From positions 1 through 5,375 of the forward strand of contig CADBTM010000178.1 of assembly GCA_902797555.1 (NCBI GenBank): DNA of 5,375 nt, in the 5' to 3' direction. The notes beneath the pieces were generated by a model. The model saw nothing but the letters and a program-made list of their open reading frames with translations. It was not told the origin of the DNA and did not search any database. This DNA comes from Oscillospiraceae bacterium. GTDB lineage: Bacteria; Bacillota; Clostridia; Oscillospirales; Butyricicoccaceae. The position numbers were made by a program, and so were the translations under genes. This document shows, in pieces, positions 1-5,375 of this stretch; positions within the stretch are counted from its first letter, which is position 1, and every line of letters begins with the position of its first letter.

Positions 1-477
<477 letters not shown>

Positions 478-489
478 ACAACAAACGTG

Positions 490-528
490 AAAAAAGCCCG
501 TCCCGCATCCCGCGGGACGGCTTTTTTT
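490..528 (+). terminator. Rho-independent terminator after ppdK
   Basis: Stem GCC-(bulged C)-GTCCCGC (496-506) pairs with GCGGGACGGC (512-521) around a 5-base loop. It is flanked by six A (490-495) and followed by seven T (522-528), so the stem can extend through A-T pairs. The tract of A upstream makes it potentially bidirectional. It lies 12 bases after the ppdK stop and insulates ppdK from the amidohydrolase unit. Confidence 0.93.
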
Positions 529-588
529 CATCCCCTGCGATAAAAACCATCCCCCGTGGGGGACAGGCGCGAAACCTCTATTTTTCTC
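529..588. other. Short intergenic spacer with a small GC hairpin
   Basis: Between the ppdK terminator and the next promoter there is no ORF of note. A small inverted repeat TCCCCC-GT-GGGGGA (550-563) could form a 5-bp stem with a tight loop. It has no T tract and lies upstream of the candidate promoter, so it is not a convincing terminator. Its function is unknown. Confidence 0.4.
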
Positions 589-617
589 TTGCTTCTTTTG
601 CTTTTTCATAGTAAACT
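589..617 (+). promoter_or_regulatory. Candidate sigma-A-type promoter for the amidohydrolase-mtnN unit
   Basis: TTGCTT (589-594) and TAAACT (612-617) are separated by 17 bases, each matching four of six consensus positions, in an AT-rich pocket of otherwise GC-rich DNA. It would start transcription near base 624, about 35 bases before the amidohydrolase ATG. The strong terminator upstream requires a new promoter somewhere in this interval. The T-rich sequence offers other alignments, so the exact hexamers are uncertain. Confidence 0.5.
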
Positions 618-642
618 GAAAGCAACAAAGCATCACTTTCAG
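616..642. promoter_or_regulatory. Inverted repeat around the predicted transcription start; possible operator
   Basis: CTGAAAG (616-622) and CTTTCAG (636-642) are perfect 7-base inverted repeats separated by 13 bases. The left arm overlaps the end of the proposed -10 box, and the right arm lies just before the ribosome-binding site (GAAGGA, 647-652). If transcription starts near 624 the left arm is not transcribed, which would favour a DNA-binding site over an RNA hairpin. A chance occurrence cannot be excluded. Confidence 0.3.
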
Positions 643-658
643 GAAAGAAGGAAACACT

Positions 659-1864
659 ATGGCAAGACCCAACGCACAAGAGATCCTGTCTGAGGCAAAG
701 GCCTTACAGGAATATATGCTCACCCTCCGGCGGGACATTCACGCCCACCCCGAGCTGGGCGGCACCGAAACCCGGACGCAGGGAATCATCCTGCGGGAGC
801 TGAAGAGCATGGGCATCGAGGCGCAGCCCTGCGCCGACACCGGCGTGCTCGGCCTGCTCCGGGGCGGTCAGCCGGGCAAGACCATCGGCCTGCGGGCGGA
901 TATCGACGCGCTGCCCATTCAGGAGGATACCGGACTGGAGTTTTCCTCTCAGAATCCCGGCATCATGCACGCCTGCGGTCACGACACCCACACCTCCGCC
1001 CTGCTGGGCGCGGCAAAGCTGCTGTCCGCCCATCGGGACGAGCTCCGGGGCAATGTGAAGTTTTTCTTCCAGCCCGATGAGGAGAGCAATGGCGGCGCCC
1101 AGAGAATGGTGGACGCCGGCTGTCTGGAAAATCCCCATGTGGACGCCGTTTTCGGCGGACACAGCTCCACCTCCGCTCCCGCCGGACAATATCTGCTGAA
1201 ATACGGCCAGAGCTATGCGGCCTCCAACCCCTTCCGCATTACGGTGTACGGCAAGGGCTGTCACGGCGCCTTCCCCGCCACCGGCATCGACGCCGTGGCC
1301 GTGGGCTGCCAGATGGTGTGCGCTTTGCAGACGCTGGTCTCCCGCCGCATCCCCGCCACCGAATCCGCCGTGGTGACGGTGGGCGCCTTCCACGCGGGCA
1401 CCGCGGGCAATATCATCGCCGAGACCGCCGAGCTCAAGGGCATCATCCGCACCCTCGGCCCCGAAATGCGCCAGAAGATGTGCAAGCTGGTCAAGGAGAC
1501 CGCCGAGGGCATCGCCGCCGCCATGGGCGCCCGCGCCGAGGTGACCATCATCGAAAGCTATCCCGGCGTGGTCAACACCGACGATATGACAGCCCTTGTG
1601 GAAAAAAGCATGATCGCTCTGGTGGGCAAGGAAAACATCGTCATGGAAAAGACGCCCGGCATGGGCACCGAGGACTTCGGCGCCTTCTTTATGGGACACG
1701 GTCTCCCCGGCTGCTATGCCCACTTCGGCTTTGGCGACGGGGGAAAGCTGTGCGTCCATCCCGCCCACGGCCCCCATTTCCGGGTGAACGAGGACGGCAT
1801 GATCTATGCCTGCGCCCTCCATTCTCAGGTGGTCTTTGACTATCTGGAGCAAAACGAGTTTTAA
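659..1864 (+). CDS. M20-family metallopeptidase / amidohydrolase (N-acyl-amino-acid hydrolase type)
   Basis: This 401-residue cytoplasmic protein belongs to the M20D aminoacylase/hippurate hydrolase/IAA-amino-acid hydrolase group, which cleaves amide bonds of N-acylated amino acids using a two-metal site. Family landmarks occur in order: RRDIHAHPELG (24-34), GLRADIDALP (77-86), HACGHDTH (104-111), FQPDEE (137-142), GKGCHGAFP (198-206, dimerisation domain), GTAGNIIAETAELKG (247-261) and a C-terminal HGPHFRVNED (370-379). By alignment with plant ILL2, the likely metal ligands are Cys106, His108, Glu142, His168 and His370, with Glu141 as catalytic base; all are present. Length is normal for the family. 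The ATG has GAAGGA (647-652) six bases upstream. Variations such as PDEE for the usual PAEE and CHGAFP for GHAAMP place it off the best-studied branches, so the substrate (N-acetyl amino acid, hippurate, N-acetyl-diaminopimelate or other) cannot be named. There is no signal peptide. mtnN follows after one base, implying co-translation. Confidence 0.92.
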   Translation: MARPNAQEILSEAKALQEYMLTLRRDIHAHPELGGTETRTQGIILRELKSMGIEAQPCADTGVLGLLRGGQPGKTIGLRADIDALPIQEDTGLEFSSQNPGIMHACGHDTHTSALLGAAKLLSAHRDELRGNVKFFFQPDEESNGGAQRMVDAGCLENPHVDAVFGGHSSTSAPAGQYLLKYGQSYAASNPFRITVYGKGCHGAFPATGIDAVAVGCQMVCALQTLVSRRIPATESAVVTVGAFHAGTAGNIIAETAELKGIIRTLGPEMRQKMCKLVKETAEGIAAAMGARAEVTIIESYPGVVNTDDMTALVEKSMIALVGKENIVMEKTPGMGTEDFGAFFMGHGLPGCYAHFGFGDGGKLCVHPAHGPHFRVNEDGMIYACALHSQVVFDYLEQNEF

Positions 1865-1865
1865 G

Positions 1866-2546
1866 ATGATCGCCGTCATCTGCGCCATGGAGGTCGAGCT
1901 GGAGCGCATCCTTCAGGCCATGGAACATATTTCCCGGGAGACGGTTGCCGGGGTGGAATGCACTCTGGGCACGCTGGAGGGCTGCGACGCCGTTGCCGCT
2001 GTGTGCAGCGTGGGCAAGGTGAGCGCCGCCCAGTGCACCCAGGCCATCCTCAGCCGCTATGCCCCTCAGGCGGTCTTTCACTCGGGCATCGCAGGCGCGG
2101 TGGCGCCGGATGTGGGCCATATGGACGTGGTGTGCGCCCGGGAGCTGACCTATCGGGACGTGAGCGAGGAGGTCAAGCGGGGCTTTTTGCCCATGGGCGG
2201 CTATTTTCTCGCCGACCCCCGGCTGGTGAGCGCCGTCCTCCGGGCAGAGCCCGAATGCAAGCTGGGCTGCATCGCCACCGGCGACCTGTTCGTTTCGTCC
2301 GCCGAGGAAAAGAAACGCCTGTGGGAGGACTATCACGCCCTGTGCGCCGACATGGAGAGCGCCGCCGTGGCGCAGGTGTGCACCGCAAACCGGACGCCCT
2401 TCGCCGTCATCCGCTGCATCTCCGATCTGGCCGACGGCGACGCCCACGAGGACTATGCCTCCTTTGAGCGCGCCGCTGCGGAAAAGAGCGCGAACATCCT
2501 GCGCAGCGCGCTGAAATCGATAACAGAAAGTAATATATTTAATTAA
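1866..2546 (+). CDS. mtnN: 5'-methylthioadenosine/S-adenosylhomocysteine nucleosidase
   Basis: This 226-residue cytosolic enzyme of the Pfs/MtnN family hydrolyses the N-glycosidic bond of MTA, SAH and usually 5'-deoxyadenosine, releasing adenine. It removes inhibitory by-products of polyamine synthesis, methylation and radical-SAM reactions and feeds methionine salvage or AI-2 formation. The N-terminus MIAVICAMEVE carries Glu11, the equivalent of catalytic Glu12 in the E. coli enzyme. SGIAGAVAP (73-81), ATGDLFV (137-143), ADMESAA (161-167, Met163 and Glu164 for ribose binding) and CISDLAD (184-190, catalytic Asp187) follow in family order. The start at 1866 is chosen because the protein then begins exactly at the family's first strand; an in-frame extension upstream (from 1806) lies inside the amidohydrolase gene. 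Only one base separates it from the preceding TAA and no good ribosome-binding site is close (GGAG at 1846-1849 is far), so translational coupling is likely. The GC-rich gene ends in an abrupt AT-rich stretch (2525-2550). Confidence 0.94.
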   Translation: MIAVICAMEVELERILQAMEHISRETVAGVECTLGTLEGCDAVAAVCSVGKVSAAQCTQAILSRYAPQAVFHSGIAGAVAPDVGHMDVVCARELTYRDVSEEVKRGFLPMGGYFLADPRLVSAVLRAEPECKLGCIATGDLFVSSAEEKKRLWEDYHALCADMESAAVAQVCTANRTPFAVIRCISDLADGDAHEDYASFERAAAEKSANILRSALKSITESNIFN

Positions 2547-2572
2547 AATTACAAAAAGGAGAGGATTTTCCC

Positions 2573-2776
2573 ATGAAAAAGACTCTGAAAGTAGACGGAA
2601 TGATGTGCAAGCACTGCGTCGCCCATGTGACGAAAGCCCTCAACGCCATCCCCGGCGTCACCGCCGAGGTCGATCTGCAAAGCGGCACCGCCACCGTGGA
2701 GACCGCCCTCCCCGTGCCCGACGAGGCGCTGGTCAAGGCCGTCACCGAGGCGGGCTATGAGGCAAAGGTGATCTGA
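2573..2776 (+). CDS. Heavy-metal-associated (HMA) domain protein, CopZ-like
   Basis: This is a 67-residue single-domain protein with the ferredoxin-like HMA fold typical of copper chaperones. The metal site GMMCKHC (residues 9-15; Cys12 and Cys15) sits after the first strand. PGV (27-29) and the C-terminal EAGYEAKV (59-66) are family landmarks, with Tyr62 at the usual aromatic position near the metal site. Such proteins bind Cu(I), or sometimes Zn or Hg, through the two Cys and pass it to P-type ATPases or repressors. An excellent ribosome-binding site AAGGAGAGG (2556-2564) precedes the ATG. It lies 26 bases after mtnN and may be in the same transcript. No CopA-type ATPase, CsoR or CopY is in view, so assignment to copper rests on the domain only and the partner must be encoded elsewhere. 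Confidence 0.88.
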   Translation: MKKTLKVDGMMCKHCVAHVTKALNAIPGVTAEVDLQSGTATVETALPVPDEALVKAVTEAGYEAKVI

Positions 2777-2883
2777 GGGGACGTGCACCCTGCCGGGTAT
2801 GGGGCGTTGTCCCCCGCAGGTGACCTTCCCCTCCGGGCATCCTCAAAGGGGAAGGCAAGAAGAGTGCGCGGCAAAATCCCCTC
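2777..2883. other. GC-rich non-coding spacer between the HMA gene and the ABC operon promoter
   Basis: No convincing ORF on either strand. The stretch is rich in self-complementary segments: GGGGAC (2777-2782) with GTCCCC (2809-2814), ACCC-TGCC-GGGT (2787-2798), and a long hairpin described separately. None is followed by a T tract on the + strand, so transcription from the upstream unit is not obviously terminated here. Confidence 0.5.
2821..2857. repeat. Imperfect inverted repeat (CCTTCCCCT/AGGGGAAGG hairpin), REP-like
   Basis: CCTTCCCCT (2824-2832) and AGGGGAAGG (2847-2855) are perfect 9-base complements with a 14-base loop; TG before (2821-2822) and CA after (2856-2857) add two pairs beyond a bulged A. 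No T run follows. From memory, similar GGGGAAGG hairpins are common dispersed intergenic repeats in GC-rich gut clostridia, but only one copy is visible here, so the repeat label is an inference from its form. It could also act as a weak 3' end or RNA-stabilising structure for the HMA transcript. Confidence 0.4.
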
Positions 2884-2912
2884 TTGACAATTTCTTCCCG
2901 TGCCGCTATACT
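2884..2912 (+). promoter_or_regulatory. Near-consensus sigma-A promoter of the leader-ABC operon
   Basis: A perfect TTGACA -35 box (2884-2889) and TATACT -10 box (2907-2912, five of six matches) are separated by exactly 17 bases. Transcription should start near 2919, giving a leader of about 198 bases before the first ABC gene. Such a strong promoter placed ahead of a terminator-containing leader fits constitutive initiation with control after initiation. Confidence 0.88.
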
Positions 2913-2922
2913 ATGGCATAGT
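2910..2922. promoter_or_regulatory. 13-bp palindrome over the -10 box and start site; possible repressor operator
   Basis: ACTATG-G-CATAGT is a perfect palindrome around base 2916. It overlaps the end of the -10 box and covers the predicted start site, where a bound repressor would block initiation. No regulator gene is adjacent in the window. The site is short, and its AT-rich composition partly follows from the -10 box, so this is suggestive only. Confidence 0.35.
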
Positions 2923-2963
2923 GACGATAATACACAACGACTTTATGAAAGGAGGCGCGCAGG

Positions 2964-3041
2964 ATGATCAGATTATGGAATGCAAACAACGGCGGGAGAT
3001 CGCCAGCATCTTGGGAAACCCTGCGCGGCTTCCGCGGATAA
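2964..3041 (+). CDS. Putative 25-residue leader peptide of the ABC exporter operon
   Basis: ATG at 2964 is preceded by AAAGGAGG (2948-2955) at an ideal 8-base distance and lies about 45 bases after the predicted transcription start. The ORF ends with TAA at 3039-3041 and encodes a 25-residue peptide beginning MIRLWNANNGG and ending LRGFRG. It has no membrane segment, no run of a single amino acid that would suggest amino-acid-sensing attenuation, and no recognised family. Its stop codon lies inside the alternative RNA structures, 16 bases before the terminator stem, which is the arrangement expected of a regulatory leader ORF whose translation rather than product matters. The analogue is B. 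subtilis bmrB, the leader of the bmrCD multidrug ABC genes; no sequence similarity to BmrB is claimed. Two AGA and one TTA codon give it a slightly different codon flavour from the neighbouring genes. Confidence 0.55.
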   Translation: MIRLWNANNGGRSPASWETLRGFRG

Positions 3042-3056
3042 GGGCTTTTTGATGCG

Positions 3057-3086
3057 TGCGTTCTCCGCTTGGAGGACGCATTTTTT
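3057..3086 (+). terminator. Intrinsic terminator inside the ABC operon leader (attenuator terminator)
   Basis: TGCGTTCTCC (3057-3066) pairs with GGAGGACGCA (3071-3080), ten pairs including one G-U, closed by a GCTT tetraloop and followed at once by six T (3081-3086). It lies after the promoter and only 30 bases before the ABC start codon, so it must be bypassed for the exporter to be expressed. Transcripts stopping here would be about 165 nt. Confidence 0.85.
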
Positions 3087-3116
3087 GTTGATAATCGTTT
3101 TAGGGGGAAAGAAACC

Positions 3117-4955
3117 ATGGAAACCAAGTTCAAGCTGTCCCGCGGGCAGAAGACGGCGCTCATCGCCAGATATCTGCGGGGCTGCTGGGGATTTTTTATA
3201 CTGACGCTGGTCTTCGCCTGCCTGGGCATGGGGCTCAACGCCCTCACCCCCCAGATCATCCGCCTGACGGTGGATTCGATCCTGGGAGAGGAGGCGCCCC
3301 AGCTGGCGGGATGGCTGCTCCGCGCCCTGCGGTGGGAGGCGCTCAAGGACGAGCCGCTGCGGGCGCTGTGGATGGCGGCTGTATCCGTGCTGGCGGTGGC
3401 CGTGCTGCGGGGCGTGTGCAGCTTTTTCCAGCGGGTCACCCTGTCCCGCGGATCGGAGGGCTTTGTCAAGTCCCTGCGGGACGACCTGTTCCGCCACATC
3501 CAGCATCTCTCCTTTGCGTGGCACAAGCAAAATCCCACCGGTGACATCATCCAGCGCTGCACCTCCGACGTGGACGTGATCCGCAATTTCGTCTGCAACC
3601 AGATGACCGAGGTGCTGCGGACGGTGTTTCTCATCGTGCTGTACGTCACCATCATGCTGCGGATGAACGTGCACCTCACCCTCATCGCCCTGTTGTTCAT
3701 CCCCATCGTGGGGGTCAGCTCGGGGGTCTTTTATAAAAAGATCTCCAGCCGCTTTCAGGTGGCCGACGAGGCCGAGGGCGAGCTGACCACCTGCGCTCAG
3801 GAAAACCTCACCGGCGTCCGGGTGGTGCGGGCCTTTGGCCGGGAAAAATATGAGGAGGACAAGTTCAACGAGCGGAACCAGCGCTTCTCCTCCCTGTGGA
3901 TCCGTCTGGGCAAGCTGCTCTCGGTCTATTGGGCGTCGGGCACGCTGCTCACCAGCCTGCAGGTGATGGTCATCCTTATCGCCGGCGTCATCGAGGCGGT
4001 CAACGGCCGCATGACCCTGGGCGCCTTTCTGGCCTTCCTCAGCTATAACGAGGGGCTGAGCTGGCCGGTGCGCGCGCTGGGGCGCGTGCTCTCCGAAATG
4101 AGCAAGGCGGGCGTCTCGGTGGATCGCGTGGGCTATATCCTCCTGTCGGAGGAAGAGACCGACGCCCCCGACTCCCTCCCCGCAAAAACCGGCGACATCG
4201 TCTTTGACCACGTCACCTTCGGCTATGAGGGGCAGGAGGTGCTGAAGGACGTGTCCTTCACCATCCGGGAGGGCGAGACCTTCGCCATTCTGGGGGGCAC
4301 CGGCTCGGGCAAGAGCACGCTGGTCCACTTGCTGGATCGGCTGTACGACGTCGTCCCCGAAAAGGGCACGGTGACCATCGGCGGGCAGGACGTGCGCAAT
4401 ACCGGCCGCGCCTCTCTCCGCCGCCAGATCGGTCTGGTGCTGCAGGAGCCCTTCCTCTTTTCCCAGACCATCGGGGAAAACATCAAGGCCGTCCGTCCGG
4501 AGGCCACCGACGAGGAAATGCGCCGCGCCGCCGCCATCGCCTGTGTGGACGAGGCCATCACCGCCTTCCCCGACGGCTACGACACCGTGGTGGGCGAGCG
4601 GGGCGTCACCCTCTCGGGCGGACAAAAGCAGCGTGTGGCCATCGCCCGGATGCTGCTGCAGCGGGCGCCTATCATGATCTTTGACGACTCCCTTTCCGCC
4701 GTGGACGCCGAGACCGACGCCAAGATCCGCGCCGCCCTGCGCTCCGAGCTGGAAAAGGCCACCGTCATCCTGATCTCCCACCGTCTTACCACCCTGATGC
4801 AGGCCGACCGCATTCTGGTGCTGGACGGCGGGCGGGTGGCCGATATCGGCACCCATCAGGAGCTGATCTCCCGCCCGGGCATCTACCGGGACATCTACGA
4901 CATTCAGATGCGCGCCGACGACCGCGCGCTGATCATGGAAGGAGGCGAGCAATAA
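3117..4955 (+). CDS. ABC exporter half-transporter, degenerate-site subunit (BmrC/TM287-like)
   Basis: This 612-residue type I (type IV fold) ABC exporter half combines an N-terminal six-helix membrane domain (helices near 23-45, 82-105, 158-180, 184-206, 268-292 and 300-318) with a nucleotide-binding domain (about 360-598). The NBD has A-loop Tyr370, Walker A GGTGSGKS (393-400), Q-loop Gln443, signature LSGGQ (499-503), Walker B IMIFDD (519-524), D-loop SAVD (527-530) and H-loop His555. Position 524 is Asp instead of the catalytic Glu. In heterodimers such as TM287/288, BmrCD and LmrCD this marks the subunit that contributes the degenerate ATP site. The ATG at 3117 follows AGGGGG (3102-3107) at 9 bases; an in-frame TTG at 3069 would lie in the terminator loop and is rejected. 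The next gene overlaps the stop codon by one base and is the expected partner. The substrate is likely drugs or lipophilic compounds, but the sequence does not specify it. Confidence 0.93.
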   Translation: METKFKLSRGQKTALIARYLRGCWGFFILTLVFACLGMGLNALTPQIIRLTVDSILGEEAPQLAGWLLRALRWEALKDEPLRALWMAAVSVLAVAVLRGVCSFFQRVTLSRGSEGFVKSLRDDLFRHIQHLSFAWHKQNPTGDIIQRCTSDVDVIRNFVCNQMTEVLRTVFLIVLYVTIMLRMNVHLTLIALLFIPIVGVSSGVFYKKISSRFQVADEAEGELTTCAQENLTGVRVVRAFGREKYEEDKFNERNQRFSSLWIRLGKLLSVYWASGTLLTSLQVMVILIAGVIEAVNGRMTLGAFLAFLSYNEGLSWPVRALGRVLSEMSKAGVSVDRVGYILLSEEETDAPDSLPAKTGDIVFDHVTFGYEGQEVLKDVSFTIREGETFAILGGTGSGKSTLVHLLDRLYDVVPEKGTVTIGGQDVRNTGRASLRRQIGLVLQEPFLFSQTIGENIKAVRPEATDEEMRRAAAIACVDEAITAFPDGYDTVVGERGVTLSGGQKQRVAIARMLLQRAPIMIFDDSLSAVDAETDAKIRAALRSELEKATVILISHRLTTLMQADRILVLDGGRVADIGTHQELISRPGIYRDIYDIQMRADDRALIMEGGEQ

Positions 4956-5375
4956 TGCCGGCCTTTGACGAACAGGATTATCAGCAGGCCTTTGACTGGA
5001 AGATCTGGAAGCGGCTGGCGCCCTTCCTGCGCAATTACAAGGCCGCCTTTGTGGGCATGCTGGTGTTCAACGGGGTGTGCGGACTGATCGACGTCATCCT
5101 GCCCCTGCTCCAGCGCTATGCCATCGCCAATTTTATTGAAAAGAACACCCTCACCGGCCTGTGGCCCTATGCCATCGTCTATTTTGTCGTTCTGATCGTG
5201 CAGATGCTCAGCGTGGTGGCCTTTTGTCGCCAGAGCATGTACATCGAAATGAATCTGGGACGGGATATGCGCAAGTCCCTCTTCCACCACCTGCAGACCC
5301 TCAGCTTTTCCTTTTACAACGTCACCCCGGTGGGCTATCTGCTGTCCCGGGTGATGAGCGACACCAACCGCATCG
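4955..5375 (+). CDS. ABC exporter half-transporter, second subunit (N-terminal part, runs off window)
   Basis: The first 140 residues are visible. The ATG overlaps the preceding stop as TAATG (4953-4957), and AAGGAGG (4939-4945) lies 9 bases upstream inside the end of the first gene, so the two are translated together in matched amounts. After a soluble N-terminal segment (MPAFDEQDYQQAFDWKIWKR) come two membrane helices (about 29-52 and 70-92) and the start of the cytoplasmic coupling region with LFHHLQTLSFSFYN (109-122) and GYLLSRVMSDTNRI (127-140), typical of the ABC transporter membrane domain. The NBD is outside the window. As partner of a subunit with Asp in Walker B, this one is expected to carry the catalytic Glu (BmrD/TM288-like); that is a prediction, not seen here. 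Confidence 0.92.
   Translation, partial: MPAFDEQDYQQAFDWKIWKRLAPFLRNYKAAFVGMLVFNGVCGLIDVILPLLQRYAIANFIEKNTLTGLWPYAIVYFVVLIVQMLSVVAFCRQSMYIEMNLGRDMRKSLFHHLQTLSFSFYNVTPVGYLLSRVMSDTNRI

Larger units (their letters stand above)
2951..3086 (+). promoter_or_regulatory. Candidate ribosome-mediated transcription attenuator upstream of the ABC exporter genes
   Basis: Four pairings can be drawn in the leader RNA. P1: 2951-2963 with 3020-3033, 13 pairs with one bulge (G3028) and one G-U, masking the leader ORF's GGAGG. H2: CGCGG (3024-3028) with CCGCG (3032-3036), extended by CCCT (3019-3022) with AGGG (3041-3044), followed by CTTTTT. P3: 3001-3003 and 3006-3010 with 3051-3055 and 3058-3060, eight pairs around a 2x2 mismatch. 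T: the terminator at 3057-3080. P3 uses bases 3058-3060 of the terminator's left arm, so P3 and T exclude each other. P1 and H2 exclude each other, while H2 nests in P3. A ribosome held early in the leader ORF would block P1 and favour H2 plus P3, allowing read-through. One finishing at the stop (3039-3041) would cover P3 and favour T. Pairings are read directly; their use is inferred. Confidence 0.6.

Noticed and set aside
1806..1865. In-frame N-terminal extension of the nucleosidase
   Set aside because: It would overlap the amidohydrolase by about 60 bases and adds residues before the family's first strand. The start at 1866 fits the MtnN N-terminus exactly.
2520..2549. Possible separate promoter for the HMA gene (ATAACA, 18 bases, TAAAAT)
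   Set aside because: The hexamers fit moderately, but the predicted start would fall at the ribosome-binding site itself. The AT richness of the mtnN end makes chance matches likely.
2945..3052. An alternative small ORF in the leader, beginning MKGGAQDDQIME and overlapping the chosen one
   Set aside because: Its ATG has no upstream Shine-Dalgarno (the AAAGGAGG lies inside it), whereas the ATG at 2964 has one at ideal spacing. An internal ATG at 2975 is too far from that site. It remains a weak alternative leader ORF.
3069..3116. In-frame N-terminal extension of the first ABC protein from a TTG at 3069
   Set aside because: It would begin in the loop of the terminator hairpin, has no proper ribosome-binding site, and adds 16 residues of non-family sequence. 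ATG 3117 follows AGGGGG at good spacing.
2973..4952. A 659-codon open frame on the minus strand opposite the ABC gene, and a 401-codon one opposite the amidohydrolase (704-1909)
   Set aside because: Both are mirror frames of GC-rich genes with strong third-position bias. Their translations are low-complexity (rich in His, Gly, Ala, Gln), match no family, and the plus-strand genes carry full sets of conserved motifs.

Overview
The window reads as chromosomal DNA of a GC-rich, low-motility-type Firmicute, most likely a gut clostridium of the Oscillospiraceae/Eubacteriales. This is inferred from the combination of strong AGGAGG-type Shine-Dalgarno sites, sigma-A-like promoters, U-tract intrinsic terminators, pyruvate phosphate dikinase, and a heterodimeric ABC exporter with strong GC bias at third codon positions. 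No sequence search was possible, so the taxon is a guess. All recognised genes lie on the + strand.

Region 1 (1-530): the C-terminal end of pyruvate phosphate dikinase (ppdK), carrying an unusual tail of about 84 residues rich in Ala, Lys and Glu, and closed by a strong intrinsic terminator.

Region 2 (531-2776): after a candidate promoter comes a likely three-gene unit. It encodes an M20-family amidohydrolase with all its metal ligands, an MTA/SAH nucleosidase (mtnN) that starts one base after the previous stop codon, and a 67-residue CopZ-like heavy-metal-binding protein. The first two could work together in small-molecule salvage or detoxification. The third is linked only by spacing.

Region 3 (2777-3116): a non-coding stretch with a GC-rich hairpin, then a near-consensus promoter and a leader of about 200 nt. 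The leader holds a 25-codon ORF with an excellent ribosome-binding site, an intrinsic terminator just before the ABC gene, an alternative stem that consumes the terminator's left arm, and a long stem that would mask the leader ORF's ribosome-binding site. This has the layout of a ribosome-mediated transcription attenuator, as known for Bacillus subtilis bmrB-bmrCD, and is the most interesting element in the window.

Region 4 (3117-5375): two overlapping ABC half-transporter genes. The first is complete and has Asp in place of the catalytic Walker B Glu, the mark of the degenerate half of a heterodimeric exporter. The second runs off the window after 140 residues. Together with the leader they suggest a drug- or translation-stress-inducible efflux operon.
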